From: CAVOXO01 sp963700425
GTDB taxonomy: Bacteria > Actinomycetota > Acidimicrobiia > Acidimicrobiales > Microtrichaceae
Assembly (NCBI GenBank): GCA_963700425.1
Contig: CAVOXO010000002.1
Coordinates: 1-64,000, forward strand
Reading direction: 5' to 3'
Length of the DNA stretch: 64,000 nucleotides
Shown: piece by piece, positions 27,591 to 36,045 of the stretch
Numbering within the stretch: position 1 is the first letter of the stretch
How the letters are laid out: every line of letters starts with the position of its first letter
Made by a program: the position numbers and the translations under genes
The notes under the pieces: generated by a model
What the model saw: only the letters and a program-made list of their open reading frames with translations
What the model was told of the DNA's origin: nothing
Database searches by the model: none

Positions 27591-28873
27591 TGAGGGGGGG
27601 GACGAATACTCATCCGCCCTGTGTCGTTGGGCGTCTCCATCGGTGTGACCAGTCGATAGCGTGCGGCGCCCGTGACCCTGTTTTGGACGTTCGCCCGCCT
27701 GCCCGTGACCCGATTCCGGTGGGTGTTCGCCACCGGAGACGCTCTCGACGCCGAGATCCTCGCCCTCCGTCATCAGGTCCTGCTGGTGCTGCAACGCCAG
27801 ATCGGACGACCACACTTCACTGACACCGACCGGACGATCCTCGCGGTTCTCGCCTCAGCGATGGAACGCGCCCGCCAGCGAACCGCGTTCCTGATCGTCC
27901 GCCCCGAGACCATCCTGCGCTGGCACCGCCGCCTCGTTGCCGCGTCATCGGACCCAGCCACCCACCGCCCCACCCGGGCGGCCACCCATCAACCCCGAAC
28001 TCCGGCGACTGACCATCCGACTCGCCCGCGAGAACCCCACCTGGGGCTACCGCCGTGTCCACGGCGAGCTCCTTCGCCTCGGCCGCAGTGTCGCCGCGTC
28101 AACGGTCTGGAAGATCCTCCGCGCCGCGGGCGTCGACCCGACCCGCGACCGCACCGGACCGTCATGGTCCGAGTTCATCCGCTCCCAAGCCAGAGCGATC
28201 GTCGCGACCGATTTCGCGTGCGTCGATCACGCGTTGCTCCGCCGGTTTCATGTCCTGTTCGTCATCGAGATCGGCTCGCGTCGGGTGCATCTCGCGGGGA
28301 TCACCACCCACCCGACCGGGCCCTGGACCACCCAAGCGGCCCGCAACCTCCTCATGCGGCTCCCTGACACGCACGGCTTCCGATTCCTGATCCGCGATGG
28401 CGCGGGACAGTTCACCGCGTCATTCGACACCGTCCTCGCTGGCGCCGGGATCACTGCCATCCGGACACCGCCACACGCGCCCACAGGCCAACGCGTACGC
28501 CGAACGATGGGTCCGGACCCTCCGCCACGAGCTCCTCGACCGCACGATCATCTGGAACGAACGCCAACTCCGACAGCTCCTCGACCGACTACATCGCCCA
28601 CTACGACGATCACCGACCGCACCGCGGCAATCGACCAGCGAGCACCCGACGACCAGGACAACGTCGCTTCGATCGGCTCGGACCAACCGATCCGGCGACG
28701 CACCACCTGCGGCGGACTCATCAACGAATACCGCACCGCTGCCTGAAATCAAGTTGGCCAACCGACAAGCCGCGAACCCTCCCCGCTTCGACGCGCCCTG
28801 ACACCTCACCGTGTGAGAGCGGATCGCCCTTCCCCCGAGCCCCGTGGCGTCGGACGAGTTCTCGGCACCTTCA
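27591..28873 (+). mobile_element. Degenerate copy of the multi-copy IS (copy 1)
   Basis: The left end TGAGGGGGGGACGAATACTC and the right end GACGAGTTCTCGGCACCTTCA pair as imperfect terminal repeats of the same type as the copy at 30.9 kb, with more mismatches. The internal transposase is the most diverged of the four. No target duplication is evident. Confidence 0.8.
27672..28746 (+). pseudogene. rve/DDE transposase, copy 1, frameshifted
   Basis: The frame begins with GTG (MTLFWTFARLPVTRFRWVFAT) and breaks near 27945. It resumes with PPINPELRRLTIRLARENPT, RRVHGELLRLGRSVAASTVW, the DDE residues in IVATDFACVDHA and FLIRDGAGQF, then breaks again near 28485 before the third acidic residue. It ends GGLINEYRTAA in a third frame. 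It is clearly inactive. Confidence 0.85.
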
Positions 28874-28885
28874 GGCAGATCGCGG

Positions 28886-29329
28886 CTAGGGCTCGCCGGC
28901 CACGGTCCGGTCGAACCATGATCGCAGCGCGTCGAGGGGGTGGGCCCCGACAAGTCGTCCGATCTCGCGACCGTCGCGTAGGAGCACGAAGGTGGGAATG
29001 CCTTGTACGCCGAAGCGAGCCTGCACCGAGGGCGCGACGTCCACGTTGACCTTCACCAGCTTCAACCGGCCTGCGTACTGCTCGGCGAGCTCGACCAGCA
29101 GGGGCGAGACCGTTCGACACGGACCGCACCAGGGTGCCCACAGGTCGACGATCACCGGCAGCGACGAGGTGTTGACCACCTCGTCGAAGGTCTCGTCGTC
29201 GGCGTCGACGACCCACGGCAGTCGTTCGTGGCAGGTGGCGCACTGCACCAGTCCCCCGCTCACCGCAGGAACCCGGTTCTTGGTCTGGCAGTTCGGACAC
29301 CCGACGATCGCAGAGTCACCCCCCATCAA
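28886..29329 (-). CDS. trxC: Thioredoxin with N-terminal zinc ribbon (Trx2/TrxC-like)
   Basis: A 147-residue protein. Residues 11-33 carry two CxxC pairs (CPNC and CATC), the zinc-binding extension that defines thioredoxin 2. The thioredoxin fold follows with the active site LWAPWCGPCRTVSPL (Cys68 and Cys71), cis-Pro in GVQGIPTFVLLRDGREIGR, and VGAHPLDALRSWFD. It reduces cytosolic disulfides, often under oxidative or heat stress. Its start overlaps the end of the CbpM-like gene, making a dnaJ-cbpM-trx operon. Confidence 0.92.
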   Translation of the reverse strand: MMGGDSAIVGCPNCQTKNRVPAVSGGLVQCATCHERLPWVVDADDETFDEVVNTSSLPVIVDLWAPWCGPCRTVSPLLVELAEQYAGRLKLVKVNVDVAPSVQARFGVQGIPTFVLLRDGREIGRLVGAHPLDALRSWFDRTVAGEP

Positions 29330-29663
29330 GGCGCTCCTCGTTCACGGTGTTGGGGTCACGCCTCGGGATCTGGCCCTGGGCCTGACGGCGCCGCAGTTCC
29401 TCCTCGAGCTCGTCGATTCGGTCGATGAGCGGGACGACCACAGCGATCGTGGAGTAGCTCAATCGCAGTCCCGAGCGGAGCCGACGGATCCGGCCAACCG
29501 CGGCCACCTGGCGGCGGTCGAACCAACGCCGGCCGTCGGCGTCGGTGACGGCCTCGAGCAGGCCGAGCGCGATCAGGCGGTCGAGCATCTCCGGATGCAG
29601 GTCGCACACCCGGGCGAACACGTCGAACTCGATGCGGTCGGCTCGAACGATGGAGCCACTCAT
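29316..29663 (-). CDS. MerR/CbpM-like chaperone modulator
   Basis: A 115-residue protein. It has one MerR-type winged HTH (FARVCDLHPEMLDRLIALGL, then FDRRQVAAVGRIRRL) followed by a helical tail (LIDRIDELEEELRRRQAQG). This is the layout of CbpM, which binds and inhibits the co-chaperone CbpA; HspR-type repressors are the alternative. Its ATG overlaps the DnaJ stop (ATGA) and its end overlaps the thioredoxin start, so the three proteins are coupled. Confidence 0.75.
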   Translation of the reverse strand: MSGSIVRADRIEFDVFARVCDLHPEMLDRLIALGLLEAVTDADGRRWFDRRQVAAVGRIRRLRSGLRLSYSTIAVVVPLIDRIDELEEELRRRQAQGQIPRRDPNTVNEERLDGG

Positions 29664-30589
29664 CGGCTGCTCCTGGGTTCGAAATGGCTGATCTCGGCCA
29701 GCTCCCGGTACAAGGCCTGCTCCTCGTCTGACACTGTTTCTGGCACCACGATCTGCACCCGAGCATAGAGGTCGCCCCCCTGGCGGGGTCCCGGCATGCC
29801 CTGTCCACGGATTCGCAACCTGGTGCCGCTCGATGTTCCCGGTGCCACCTTGATCTTGGTGGCACCGCCGGGCCCCTCGACCCGGACCGTCGCTCCGAGC
29901 GCTGCTTCCCACGGTGCGAGGGGGAGATCCACCTCGATGTCCCGACCCGTGAGCCGGTAGCGGGGATGGGGTTCGATGGTGACGTGCAGATAGAGATCGC
30001 CGGCGGGAGCACCCTCCGTGCCGCGGCCGCCCTGCCCGGGCAGCCGGATCGTCTGCCCGTCGGTCACCCCCGCCGGGACGTTCACCTGGATGGTTCGCTC
30101 CCCGGTAGGGCCGGCCATGGTGAGCGATCGGCGACCGCCGTGGAACGCGTCCTCAATGCTCAAGGTGATGCTCGCCCGCTGATCCGCTCCGGGGATGGGG
30201 CCCCAGCCTCGACTGTTGGTTCTCCGCTCGCGCTGGAGATCCCGGAGGAACTCCTGGAAGGCCTCCTCGCCGATGTCGGACTGCCAGCCAGGCGGAGGTC
30301 GACCGGCAGTGTCTCGGACCCGCTGGGCGTTCGCCCATTCCTCAGGGTCGACGTCGTCGGGTACACGGCGGAAGTCTGCGCCGAACGCGTCGTACTTCGC
30401 CCGCAGCTCAGGGTTCGAGAGCACGTCGTTGGCCTCGGCGATCTTCTTGAACCGCGCCTCCGCTTCGGGGTCCTTGTTGATGTCGGGGTGATACGTCTGC
30501 GCCAGCTTGCGATACGACCGCCTGATCTCATCGGCGGTCGCGCTGCGATCGACGCCGAGCAGTTCGTAGTAGTCGGTGGCCTCGCTCAT
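29660..30589 (-). CDS. cbpA: DnaJ/CbpA-type co-chaperone
   Basis: A 309-residue protein. The J domain is at residues 5-70 with HPD at 34-36 (KLAQTYHPDINKDPEAEARF). A short Gly-poor linker and the two C-terminal substrate domains follow (RTIQVNVPAGVTDGQTIRLP, then TKIKVAPGTSSGTRLRIRGQ). The zinc-finger CxxCxGxG repeats of DnaJ itself are absent, so it is the CbpA type. It stimulates DnaK ATPase. It is the first gene of an operon with a CbpM-like modulator and a zinc-ribbon thioredoxin. Confidence 0.92.
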   Translation of the reverse strand: MSEATDYYELLGVDRSATADEIRRSYRKLAQTYHPDINKDPEAEARFKKIAEANDVLSNPELRAKYDAFGADFRRVPDDVDPEEWANAQRVRDTAGRPPPGWQSDIGEEAFQEFLRDLQRERRTNSRGWGPIPGADQRASITLSIEDAFHGGRRSLTMAGPTGERTIQVNVPAGVTDGQTIRLPGQGGRGTEGAPAGDLYLHVTIEPHPRYRLTGRDIEVDLPLAPWEAALGATVRVEGPGGATKIKVAPGTSSGTRLRIRGQGMPGPRQGGDLYARVQIVVPETVSDEEQALYRELAEISHFEPRSSR

Positions 30590-30907
30590 GTGAAGGTCCT
30601 GACGGGTTGTCGCCACTGCGGGTCCTGCGCCGTACCGTAGCGATCAACGACGTACTCTCTCGCCGGGCGCTCAGTTGCGCCGGCCGCCCGCCCACCAAAC
30701 CCGATCAACTGATGTTCACCTGGCCCGAGACGCTGGTGACGCGTCGGTGTTGCGGCAACCCGGTGAGTTCTAAAGCTACTCATGTTGAGTCTTCTCGAAC
30801 TCTCGGTGGCCGTTCTCCCACTGGGCAGTGATCATGGCTCGTCTCGGTATCGTCACCGCCGGAGTGGTGTCGCCAACCAAATCGCACCCCTCCCACCTGT
30901 TCCACCT
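30590..30907. other. Intergenic region upstream of the cbpA operon
   Basis: No supported gene. It should hold the cbpA promoter. A weak TTGAGT-N8-ACTC element at 30785-30802 recalls a HAIR-type heat-shock operator, but the spacing and the right arm do not fit. Confidence 0.4.
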
Positions 30908-32174
30908 GAGGGGGCCTGATACTCATCCGCCCTGCAATCTCGGGTGTTTCGAGCGCTGGGATGATCGGTAGCGTTCTGCGCTCGTGACCCTCTTCCCTGC
31001 TCTGGCTCGTCTCGTTCTGACCCGATTCCGGTGGGTGTTCGCCACCGGAGATGCCCGCGACGCCGAGATCCTCGCCCTCCGCCACCAGATCCTGGCGCTG
31101 AACCGCCAGATCAATCGGCCGCAGTTCTCTGACACCGATCGAACGATCCTCGCGGTGCTCGCCTCCGCAATGAACACAACCCGCCGACGGACCGCGTTCC
31201 TGATCGTCCGCCCCGACACCGTGCTGCGATGGCACCGCCGACTTGTTGCCCGCCACTGGACCCAGGCACCGGCCGCTCCACCCGGTCGGCCACCCATCGC
31301 CCCCGAACTACGGCGACTGGTCATCCGACTGGCCCGCGAGAACCAGACGTGGGGCTACCGGCGGATCCACGGCGAACTCCTTCGCGTCGGCCACAGTGTC
31401 GCCGCCTCAACGGTGTGGAAGATCCTGCGCGCCGTGGGGATCGACCCGACCCGTGACCGAACCGGCCCCTCGTGGTCCGCCTTCATCCGCTCCCAAGCCG
31501 AAACGATCGTCGCGACCGACTTCGCGTGCGTCGACACCGCGCTGCTCCGCCGATTCCACGTCCTGTTTGTCATCGAGATCGGCTCGCGTCGGGTGCATCT
31601 CGCGGGGATCACCACCAACCCAACCGGACCGTGGACCACCCAAGCCGCCCGCAACCTGATGATGCGCCTCCCCGACACGCACGGGTTTCGGTTTCTGATC
31701 CGCGATGGCGCGGGGCAGTTCACGGCCTCGTTCGACACCGTCTTCGCCGGCTCCGGGATCACCGCCATCCGGACACCGCCGAGAGCACCTCAAGCGAACG
31801 CGTTCGCCGAACGATGGGTCCGGACCCTCCGCCACGAACTCGTGGACCGGACCATCATCTGGAACGAACGCCAACTCCGCCAACTCCTCGACGAGTACCT
31901 CGCTCACTACAACGAGCACCGCCCACACCGCAGCCTCGGACAACGAGCGCCCAACGATCACGAAGACGTCGGTCCGATCGGTCCTGGCCAACCGATCCGG
32001 CGACACACCACCTGCGGCGGACTCATCAACGAGTACCGCACCGCAGCCTGAGGTACGCCACGGCCGAACGACACCCACGACCTCCAGCTTCGACGCGCCC
32101 CAGAATCGGCCCAACCCGATCGCTTCAGCTGCGGCTACCGAGACCTGGCCACGGATGAGTTCTCGGCCCCCTCA
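30908..32174 (+). mobile_element. Complete copy of the multi-copy IS (copy 2)
   Basis: Left terminal repeat TGAGGGGGCCTGATACTCAT at 30908. The right end GGATGAGTTCTCGGCCCCCTCA at 32153-32174 is its reverse complement with two mismatches. 1267 bp with one intact transposase. No clear target duplication is visible beside the ends. Confidence 0.9.
30984..32051 (+). CDS. rve/DDE transposase (IS481/IS3-like), intact
   Basis: A 355-residue protein from GTG 30984 (MTLFPALARLVLTRFRWVFA). It has an N-terminal HTH region, then the IS3/IS481-like WGYRRIHGELLRVGHSVAAS, and the catalytic core with Asp in IVATDFACVDTALLRRFHVL, Asp in FLIRDGAGQFTASF and Glu in ANAFAERWVRTLRHE, followed by HYNEHRPHRSLG. The single frame contains the whole protein, so no programmed frameshift is needed. 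It is the only one of the four copies with an unbroken gene and could supply transposase for the others. Confidence 0.92.
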   Translation: MTLFPALARLVLTRFRWVFATGDARDAEILALRHQILALNRQINRPQFSDTDRTILAVLASAMNTTRRRTAFLIVRPDTVLRWHRRLVARHWTQAPAAPPGRPPIAPELRRLVIRLARENQTWGYRRIHGELLRVGHSVAASTVWKILRAVGIDPTRDRTGPSWSAFIRSQAETIVATDFACVDTALLRRFHVLFVIEIGSRRVHLAGITTNPTGPWTTQAARNLMMRLPDTHGFRFLIRDGAGQFTASFDTVFAGSGITAIRTPPRAPQANAFAERWVRTLRHELVDRTIIWNERQLRQLLDEYLAHYNEHRPHRSLGQRAPNDHEDVGPIGPGQPIRRHTTCGGLINEYRTAA

Positions 32175-32198
32175 GTCTTGTACCGGCCCTTTCTGCCG

Positions 32199-32221
32199 GA
32201 TCTGGCAGAACATGTGGCAGA
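32199..32221 (+). repeat. Second copy of the tandem 11-bp direct repeat
   Basis: GATCTGGCAGA then CATGTGGCAGA, matching the pair at 1476-1498 in sequence and spacing. It lies 24 bp outside the right end of IS copy 2. It could be an integrase arm site or the edge of a sub-element. Confidence 0.4.
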
Positions 32222-32354
32222 CAATTCGATGCAAATGACTTTCGAACACATGCGCGATCCGGCCGAAAGGTGAGGGAGTGGCCCACATGGGTACGATCCC
32301 ATTGGCCATTACGTCAATCGCAGGATCCAATGCGTCCGGCAGACCGCTTTTCTG

Positions 32355-32708
32355 TCAGCTGGCTGATCGGAGTACTGCGTGTCCCTCTCGAACAAGTTTC
32401 GCGATCGACCGGTTCTCCGACAGGCCAGGGGCAACGCCGACGACGAGTTCGGAACCGACCGCGACCGCGAGTTTCTCCAACGTGTCCAAGGTGGGTCGCG
32501 TGCCTCCCCCTTCCATCCGGGCAATCGCCGACTGCGTAGTGCCCATCTTCGATGCGAGCTCGCCCTGAGTGAGACCAGCTTCAGTGCGGAGCTGGAAAAC
32601 GAATGCGCGGAACTCTGAGATGCGGGCTTCGTCGTCGTACGCGGTCCGGCCACGCTCATCGAGAGGCTCAGCTTGGAGTTCCTTCCAAGTGGTTCGGTTG
32701 GTTCCCAT
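32355..32708 (-). CDS. higA: HigA-type antitoxin (XRE helix-turn-helix)
   Basis: A 117-residue protein. The N-terminal 45 residues are polar. The HTH spans about residues 45-95: FQLRTEAGLTQGELASKMGT, TQSAIARMEGGGTRPTLDT, LEKLAVAVGSELVVG. It lies 14 bp behind the toxin gene on the same strand. The toxin-first order is characteristic of higBA. It would neutralise the RelE-like ribonuclease and repress the pair. Confidence 0.88.
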   Translation of the reverse strand: MGTNRTTWKELQAEPLDERGRTAYDDEARISEFRAFVFQLRTEAGLTQGELASKMGTTQSAIARMEGGGTRPTLDTLEKLAVAVGSELVVGVAPGLSENRSIAKLVREGHAVLRSAS

Positions 32709-32722
32709 GTGGTCCTTCTTTC

Positions 32723-33073
32723 TCAGTCCTCGGGATTGTGGTCCTCGTCCATACATGCCTGCATCGCTCGTTTGGCTCGCTCAACTTCGCGGCGTTCTCG
32801 TTGCTTTGTCTTCACGAAGATCGTCAGCAGGACAATTCGTCGTCCCGATGCGATCCAGTACGTGATTCGAGTGGCTCGACCGTCAAGGTAGAAGCGGAGT
32901 TCGCGGAGCTTCCCGTCGAGTTGTTTGCTGTGTGGTTCGTCGAGCAATGGCCCGAGGTCGGCGAGGCGGTCGATATGGAACCGGGCTCGGGCCTGTTGTT
33001 CCGATTCAAGGGCTACGTACCAATCTCTGACCTCCGACTCGAGCTCGACGTCACCCCACGACATAGCGTACAT
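32723..33073 (-). CDS. higB: HigB/RelE-like toxin
   Basis: 116 residues from ATG 33073, or 113 from ATG 33064 (MSWGDVELESEVRDWYVAL). It matches the phage-Gp49/HigB mRNA interferase family: FHIDRLADLGPLLDEPHSK, LRELRFYLDGRATRITYWI, IVLLTIFVKTKQRERREVE, and a Lys/Arg-rich C-terminus. Its role is ribosome-dependent mRNA cleavage. The second ATG is 7 nt behind a TAGCAT box, which favours a leaderless start there. The 16-bp palindrome at 33063-33078 overlaps the start and could be the autoregulatory site. Confidence 0.88.
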   Translation of the reverse strand: MYAMSWGDVELESEVRDWYVALESEQQARARFHIDRLADLGPLLDEPHSKQLDGKLRELRFYLDGRATRITYWIASGRRIVLLTIFVKTKQRERREVERAKRAMQACMDEDHNPED

Positions 33074-33078
33074 GCTAT
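33063..33078. promoter_or_regulatory. ATAGC-N6-GCTAT palindrome at the higB start
   Basis: Perfect 5-bp arms around GTACAT, overlapping both candidate start codons and the possible TAGCAT -10 box of higB. Such a position fits negative autoregulation by the HigBA complex. Confidence 0.45.
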
Positions 33079-33101
33079 CTCACGGTTTGCTCCTGAAGGT
33101 G

Positions 33102-33170
33102 CCAGAAACTCATCCGCCGCGTGATCTCGGACGTGCCGAGGTGTCTCGCGCATCGGTAGCGCCTGCACCA
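33102..33170 (+). repeat. Left-end remnant of the multi-copy IS
   Basis: CAGAAACTCATCCGCC followed by GTGATCTCGG, GGTGTCTCGCGCATCGGTAGCG and CTGC follows the left end of the full copies (AATACTCATCCGCCCTGTG, TCGGTAGCGTTCTGC) with scattered changes. Neither the outer TGAGGGGG nor the transposase survives. Confidence 0.55.
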
Positions 33171-33271
33171 TCCTCGGCATGAGGTTGCTCCTTGCCGCTC
33201 GTGCTCGAACGATCGACGCGCTGGAGTGCTCCGGTCGGCAACAGAAGGTCAGACAGGCCTGCCGGCCTGAC

Positions 33272-33583
33272 CTAGCGCTCCAGCCGTCTCCTCAGCCCGG
33301 AGGCCACCTCGCCGAAGGTCACGCCCAGTGCTTCGCCCGTGGCACTAGCTGCCTCAGCAATGTCAGATCGGATCCCCTCGTCGTGCGCCGCGTTCTCCAC
33401 CGCACCGAATACATCCTCGAACGCCTCACCGAGACGATCGAGCGCACCGATCAGCTCACCGCGACGTGCCGCGTCGTCAGCTTCGTGCTCAGAGGTCTCC
33501 TGGCGCAGGTGCAGTTTCAACTTCAAGGCCAGGGCCTCGAATCGGTCACCCGCCTCGTTCCATGCCTGCTTGGTGTCGGTCAT
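33272..33583 (-). CDS. Small acidic helical protein of unknown function
   Basis: A 103-residue protein (MTDTKQAWNEAGDRFEALAL) predicted to be almost wholly alpha-helical: KLKLHLRQETSEHEADDAAR, ELIGALDRLGEAFEDVFGAV, DIAEAASATGEALGVTFGEV and a basic tail RRRLER. Short helical proteins of this type are common in actinobacteria, but I do not recognise a named family. It is intact and stands alone on the minus strand between an IS remnant and the TetR-P450 pair. Confidence 0.6.
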   Translation of the reverse strand: MTDTKQAWNEAGDRFEALALKLKLHLRQETSEHEADDAARRGELIGALDRLGEAFEDVFGAVENAAHDEGIRSDIAEAASATGEALGVTFGEVASGLRRRLER

Positions 33584-33784
33584 GGTCCAATCATGCCAGT
33601 CGCGACGATGCGATGACGGGGCCAGCTGGCTTCGCTGGCGCGACGTCGACCTTCACACTCAAAGGCTCTCTGCGTCTCATCCCCGCCTGTACCACCCGGT
33701 TCTACCGGATCTGGTTGGCGGAGATGACGCCGTCGTCGGTGGTATCGAGGCGACGGTGATCATCCGGCCGAGATTTCACTAGCA

Positions 33785-33815
33785 CGCGTCAGTGACGCGC
33801 GTTAGTCTGTCGTCC
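33785..33815 (+). promoter_or_regulatory. Palindromic operator and leaderless promoter of tetR-P450
   Basis: CGCGTCA-G-TGACGCG (33785-33799) is a perfect 7+1+7 palindrome. It lies four bases before a TAGTCT -10 box (33803-33808), which is 7 nt before GTG 33816. TetR binding here would occlude the promoter. Confidence 0.65.
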
Positions 33816-34451
33816 GTGAAGGCATCGATGGACGTCGGTCAAGAACCCGTCTCGAAGGGGACCAACCGCCGCTCGGCCCAGCGCGATGCCACTCGGGCGC
33901 GGCTCTTCGAAGAGACGGTCAAGGAGTTCAAGGAGCGCGGATTCGCCGACACGGAGATCGCAGTGATCACAGAGCGCGTTGGAGTTTCCCGCGGTGCGTT
34001 CTACGTGCACTTCGCCGGCAAGGACGAGGTCCTGCGCGAGTTGCTCCTTATCGAGGAGGCCCGTATTGCAGCAGCGGCGCTCACGGTCAGCAACTGGGGC
34101 GTCCCGCTCGAGGGGGTGTTCGGGGCTGTCATCAATGCCGTCCTCGCCGCCGAACGGCTGTTCGGACGCCGGCTGGTCCGCGACCTGTGCGCCGCTCAGT
34201 TCCGACCCGACTTCGCCCAACTATCAGATGTCGACGACCACCCGCTCGGGCTGATGCTGGTCGGTGCAATCGCGGACCGTGCACCGGAGATCGATCCGGT
34301 CGACCTGGCCATGACGTTTCTCACCGGCATGTTCGGCCTGCTTGCCATCGACGATGCTCCAGCAGCGGCCCGCCGACGTCGGCTGGATCTCCTGGTCCGG
34401 CTCACCTCCACCGAAGCGATGACGCACGAACCCGGGAGTCTGCCGACATGA
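33816..34451 (+). CDS. TetR-family regulator
   Basis: A 211-residue protein from GTG 33816. The N-terminal HTH is RLFEETVKEFKERGFADTEI, then ITERVGVSRGAFYVHFAGKD. The ligand domain contains LAAERLFGRRLVRDLCAAQF and DLAMTFLTGMFGLLAIDD. The start was chosen because GTG 33816 is 7 nt behind the -10 box; GTG 33792 lies inside the palindrome. The stop overlaps the P450 ATG (ATGA), so the repressor and enzyme are translated together and probably respond to the P450 substrate. Confidence 0.88.
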   Translation: MKASMDVGQEPVSKGTNRRSAQRDATRARLFEETVKEFKERGFADTEIAVITERVGVSRGAFYVHFAGKDEVLRELLLIEEARIAAAALTVSNWGVPLEGVFGAVINAVLAAERLFGRRLVRDLCAAQFRPDFAQLSDVDDHPLGLMLVGAIADRAPEIDPVDLAMTFLTGMFGLLAIDDAPAAARRRRLDLLVRLTSTEAMTHEPGSLPT

Positions 34452-35833
34452 CAACTCCATACGCACCAGACGGTACCGAGAACCTCCGTCCGCCGGTGGT
34501 GAAGTCGTTGCCGATCGTGGGACCGGTTCGACCCTTCGTCGGTGATGTGCTGCCGTGGCTGACGAAGACACGCGCAACCTATGGGGATGCCTTTCGGCTC
34601 CGCATGCTGAACACCGAGATGACCTGCCTGTTAGGGCCGGACGCGATCGCCTTGCTGCAACGAGACAGCTGCCTCCGAGTGGGCACATCGATGCACGTGC
34701 TCGACGAAGAGCTGCAGAGCCGCCTGCCCAGCATGTTCGACGGCCCGCACCACCAGATGTTTCGCAAGGCACATCACCAGTTCATGAACCACAGCCTCGA
34801 GTCGACCCGTCGCGAGGACATCCAGAATTGGCTCGGCGAACACACCAGGCACTGGCAGCCCGGAGTCCAGCTGGATGTGCTCCATGAGGCCCAGACGCAG
34901 ACGGTCGACATGTTGTCGCATCTGCTCAACGGGGAACCGTTCCCGTTCGAGAAGCGCGACCTGGCGCAGGTCGTTCACACACTTATCTGGTCGACGTTCG
35001 GTCACGCTCCAAAGTGGATTCTGCGCAATCCCTCCTACCGGTCCGCCCAGCGTCGAATGCGCTCTCACCTGTTGGAATTGGTCGCCAAGATCCGTGCGAA
35101 CCCCGACCAGGCCGCGACGACGCTTGTGGGCCACTACCTCGACTTCCCCGCTCCGCCCGAGCTCGGAAGCTGGGAGGACCGCGACCTCGTTGCGGTGCCC
35201 TATGGGGCCTACCTGGCGGGCTTCGACACGGTCGCGTCCGCTGCCTCGTTCCTTCTGTATCGACTCCTCACCAACCCGAGCGCGCTGGCTCAAGTCCGCC
35301 AGGAGTTCGAGGACCTTGCCCGCAATTCCTCCGGTCCCGTCGATCCGGTGGAGCAGAGATACCTCCGCGCCACGTTCCTCGAGACCGTACGGCTGAACCC
35401 CCCGGGCTCCGCGGTGCTTCGGTTCGCTGAACAAGACTTCGAATTCGCCGGCTACTCGATCCGCAAGGACGACCAGATCCTCGTCGTCATCGCGAGCGAC
35501 CACCTCAACGAGGAGTTCTTCCCCAACCCCAACGAATTCAACCCGAGCCGCTTCCTCGAGCTTGGAGCGGCCGAACTGAAACGACGGGTACTGCCATTCG
35601 GTAGCGGTGCGCACCGATGCACCGGAGCCGGTCTGGGCGAACTCATCGCCGTCGAAATGGTGTCCAACTGGGTCAACCGGTTCGACCTCCAATACGAACC
35701 CGGCCGGCGAGGACTCCGGGTCGTGGCGCGGCCCTTCACCCAACCCAGCGGTCTGCGAGTGAGAGTGACCGCCCGCCGCTCTGCCGAGGTTGCAGCCACC
35801 GGCCAGATGGGGCGAAGCGCACCGAGCGCATGA
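34448..35833 (+). CDS. Cytochrome P450 (CYP51/CYP7-like)
   Basis: 461 residues. Pro-rich hinge (RPPVVKSLPIVGPVRPFVGD), B'-C region FDGPHHQMFRKAHHQFMNHS, I-helix AYLAGFDTVASAASFLLYRL, K-helix FLETVRLNPPGS with ExxR, FNPSRFLELG, and haem loop PFGSGAHRCTGAGLGE with the Cys ligand. The short I-helix and the sterol-type N-terminus resemble eukaryote-like bacterial P450s (CYP51, CYP120). The substrate is probably a sterol, retinoid or fatty compound. It has no redox partner gene next to it. Coupled to the TetR gene upstream; intact. Confidence 0.9.
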   Translation: MTTPYAPDGTENLRPPVVKSLPIVGPVRPFVGDVLPWLTKTRATYGDAFRLRMLNTEMTCLLGPDAIALLQRDSCLRVGTSMHVLDEELQSRLPSMFDGPHHQMFRKAHHQFMNHSLESTRREDIQNWLGEHTRHWQPGVQLDVLHEAQTQTVDMLSHLLNGEPFPFEKRDLAQVVHTLIWSTFGHAPKWILRNPSYRSAQRRMRSHLLELVAKIRANPDQAATTLVGHYLDFPAPPELGSWEDRDLVAVPYGAYLAGFDTVASAASFLLYRLLTNPSALAQVRQEFEDLARNSSGPVDPVEQRYLRATFLETVRLNPPGSAVLRFAEQDFEFAGYSIRKDDQILVVIASDHLNEEFFPNPNEFNPSRFLELGAAELKRRVLPFGSGAHRCTGAGLGELIAVEMVSNWVNRFDLQYEPGRRGLRVVARPFTQPSGLRVRVTARRSAEVAATGQMGRSAPSA

Positions 35834-35905
35834 GTCGGACAACGGTCTCAGAGCCGCAAAGCTGCTCCTTGCACTCGCGAAACTGATGCTCTCACGCCTC
35901 CCACG

Positions 35906-35930
35906 TGAGGGGGCCGAGAACTCATCCGGG
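35906..35930 (-). repeat. Isolated right-end repeat of the multi-copy IS, inverted
   Basis: TGAGGGGGCCGAGAACTCAT at 35906 is the reverse complement of the usual right end. It stands 17 bp before the left end of copy 3, head-to-head with it. It marks the end of a lost, oppositely oriented copy. Confidence 0.6.
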
Positions 35931-36045
35931 GATGGGTCGGGTCGGCCTGAGGGGGCCTGATTGATGATCTGGGTGGGCGTTCGCCACCGGCGATGCCCGC
36001 GACGCCGAGATCCTTGCCCTCCGCCATCAGGTCCTGCTTGTTCTC

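Noticed and set aside
29316..29663. Annotation as a heat-shock repressor HspR
   Set aside because: The single wHTH with a short coiled tail directly behind a CbpA-type (not DnaJ zinc-finger) gene fits CbpM better. dnaK-grpE, usual with hspR, are absent.
30785..30802. HAIR-type (HspR) operator upstream of cbpA
   Set aside because: TTGAGT and ACTC are present, but the spacer is 8 instead of 7 and the right arm ends TCGG instead of AAG. It is also nearly 200 bp from the gene.
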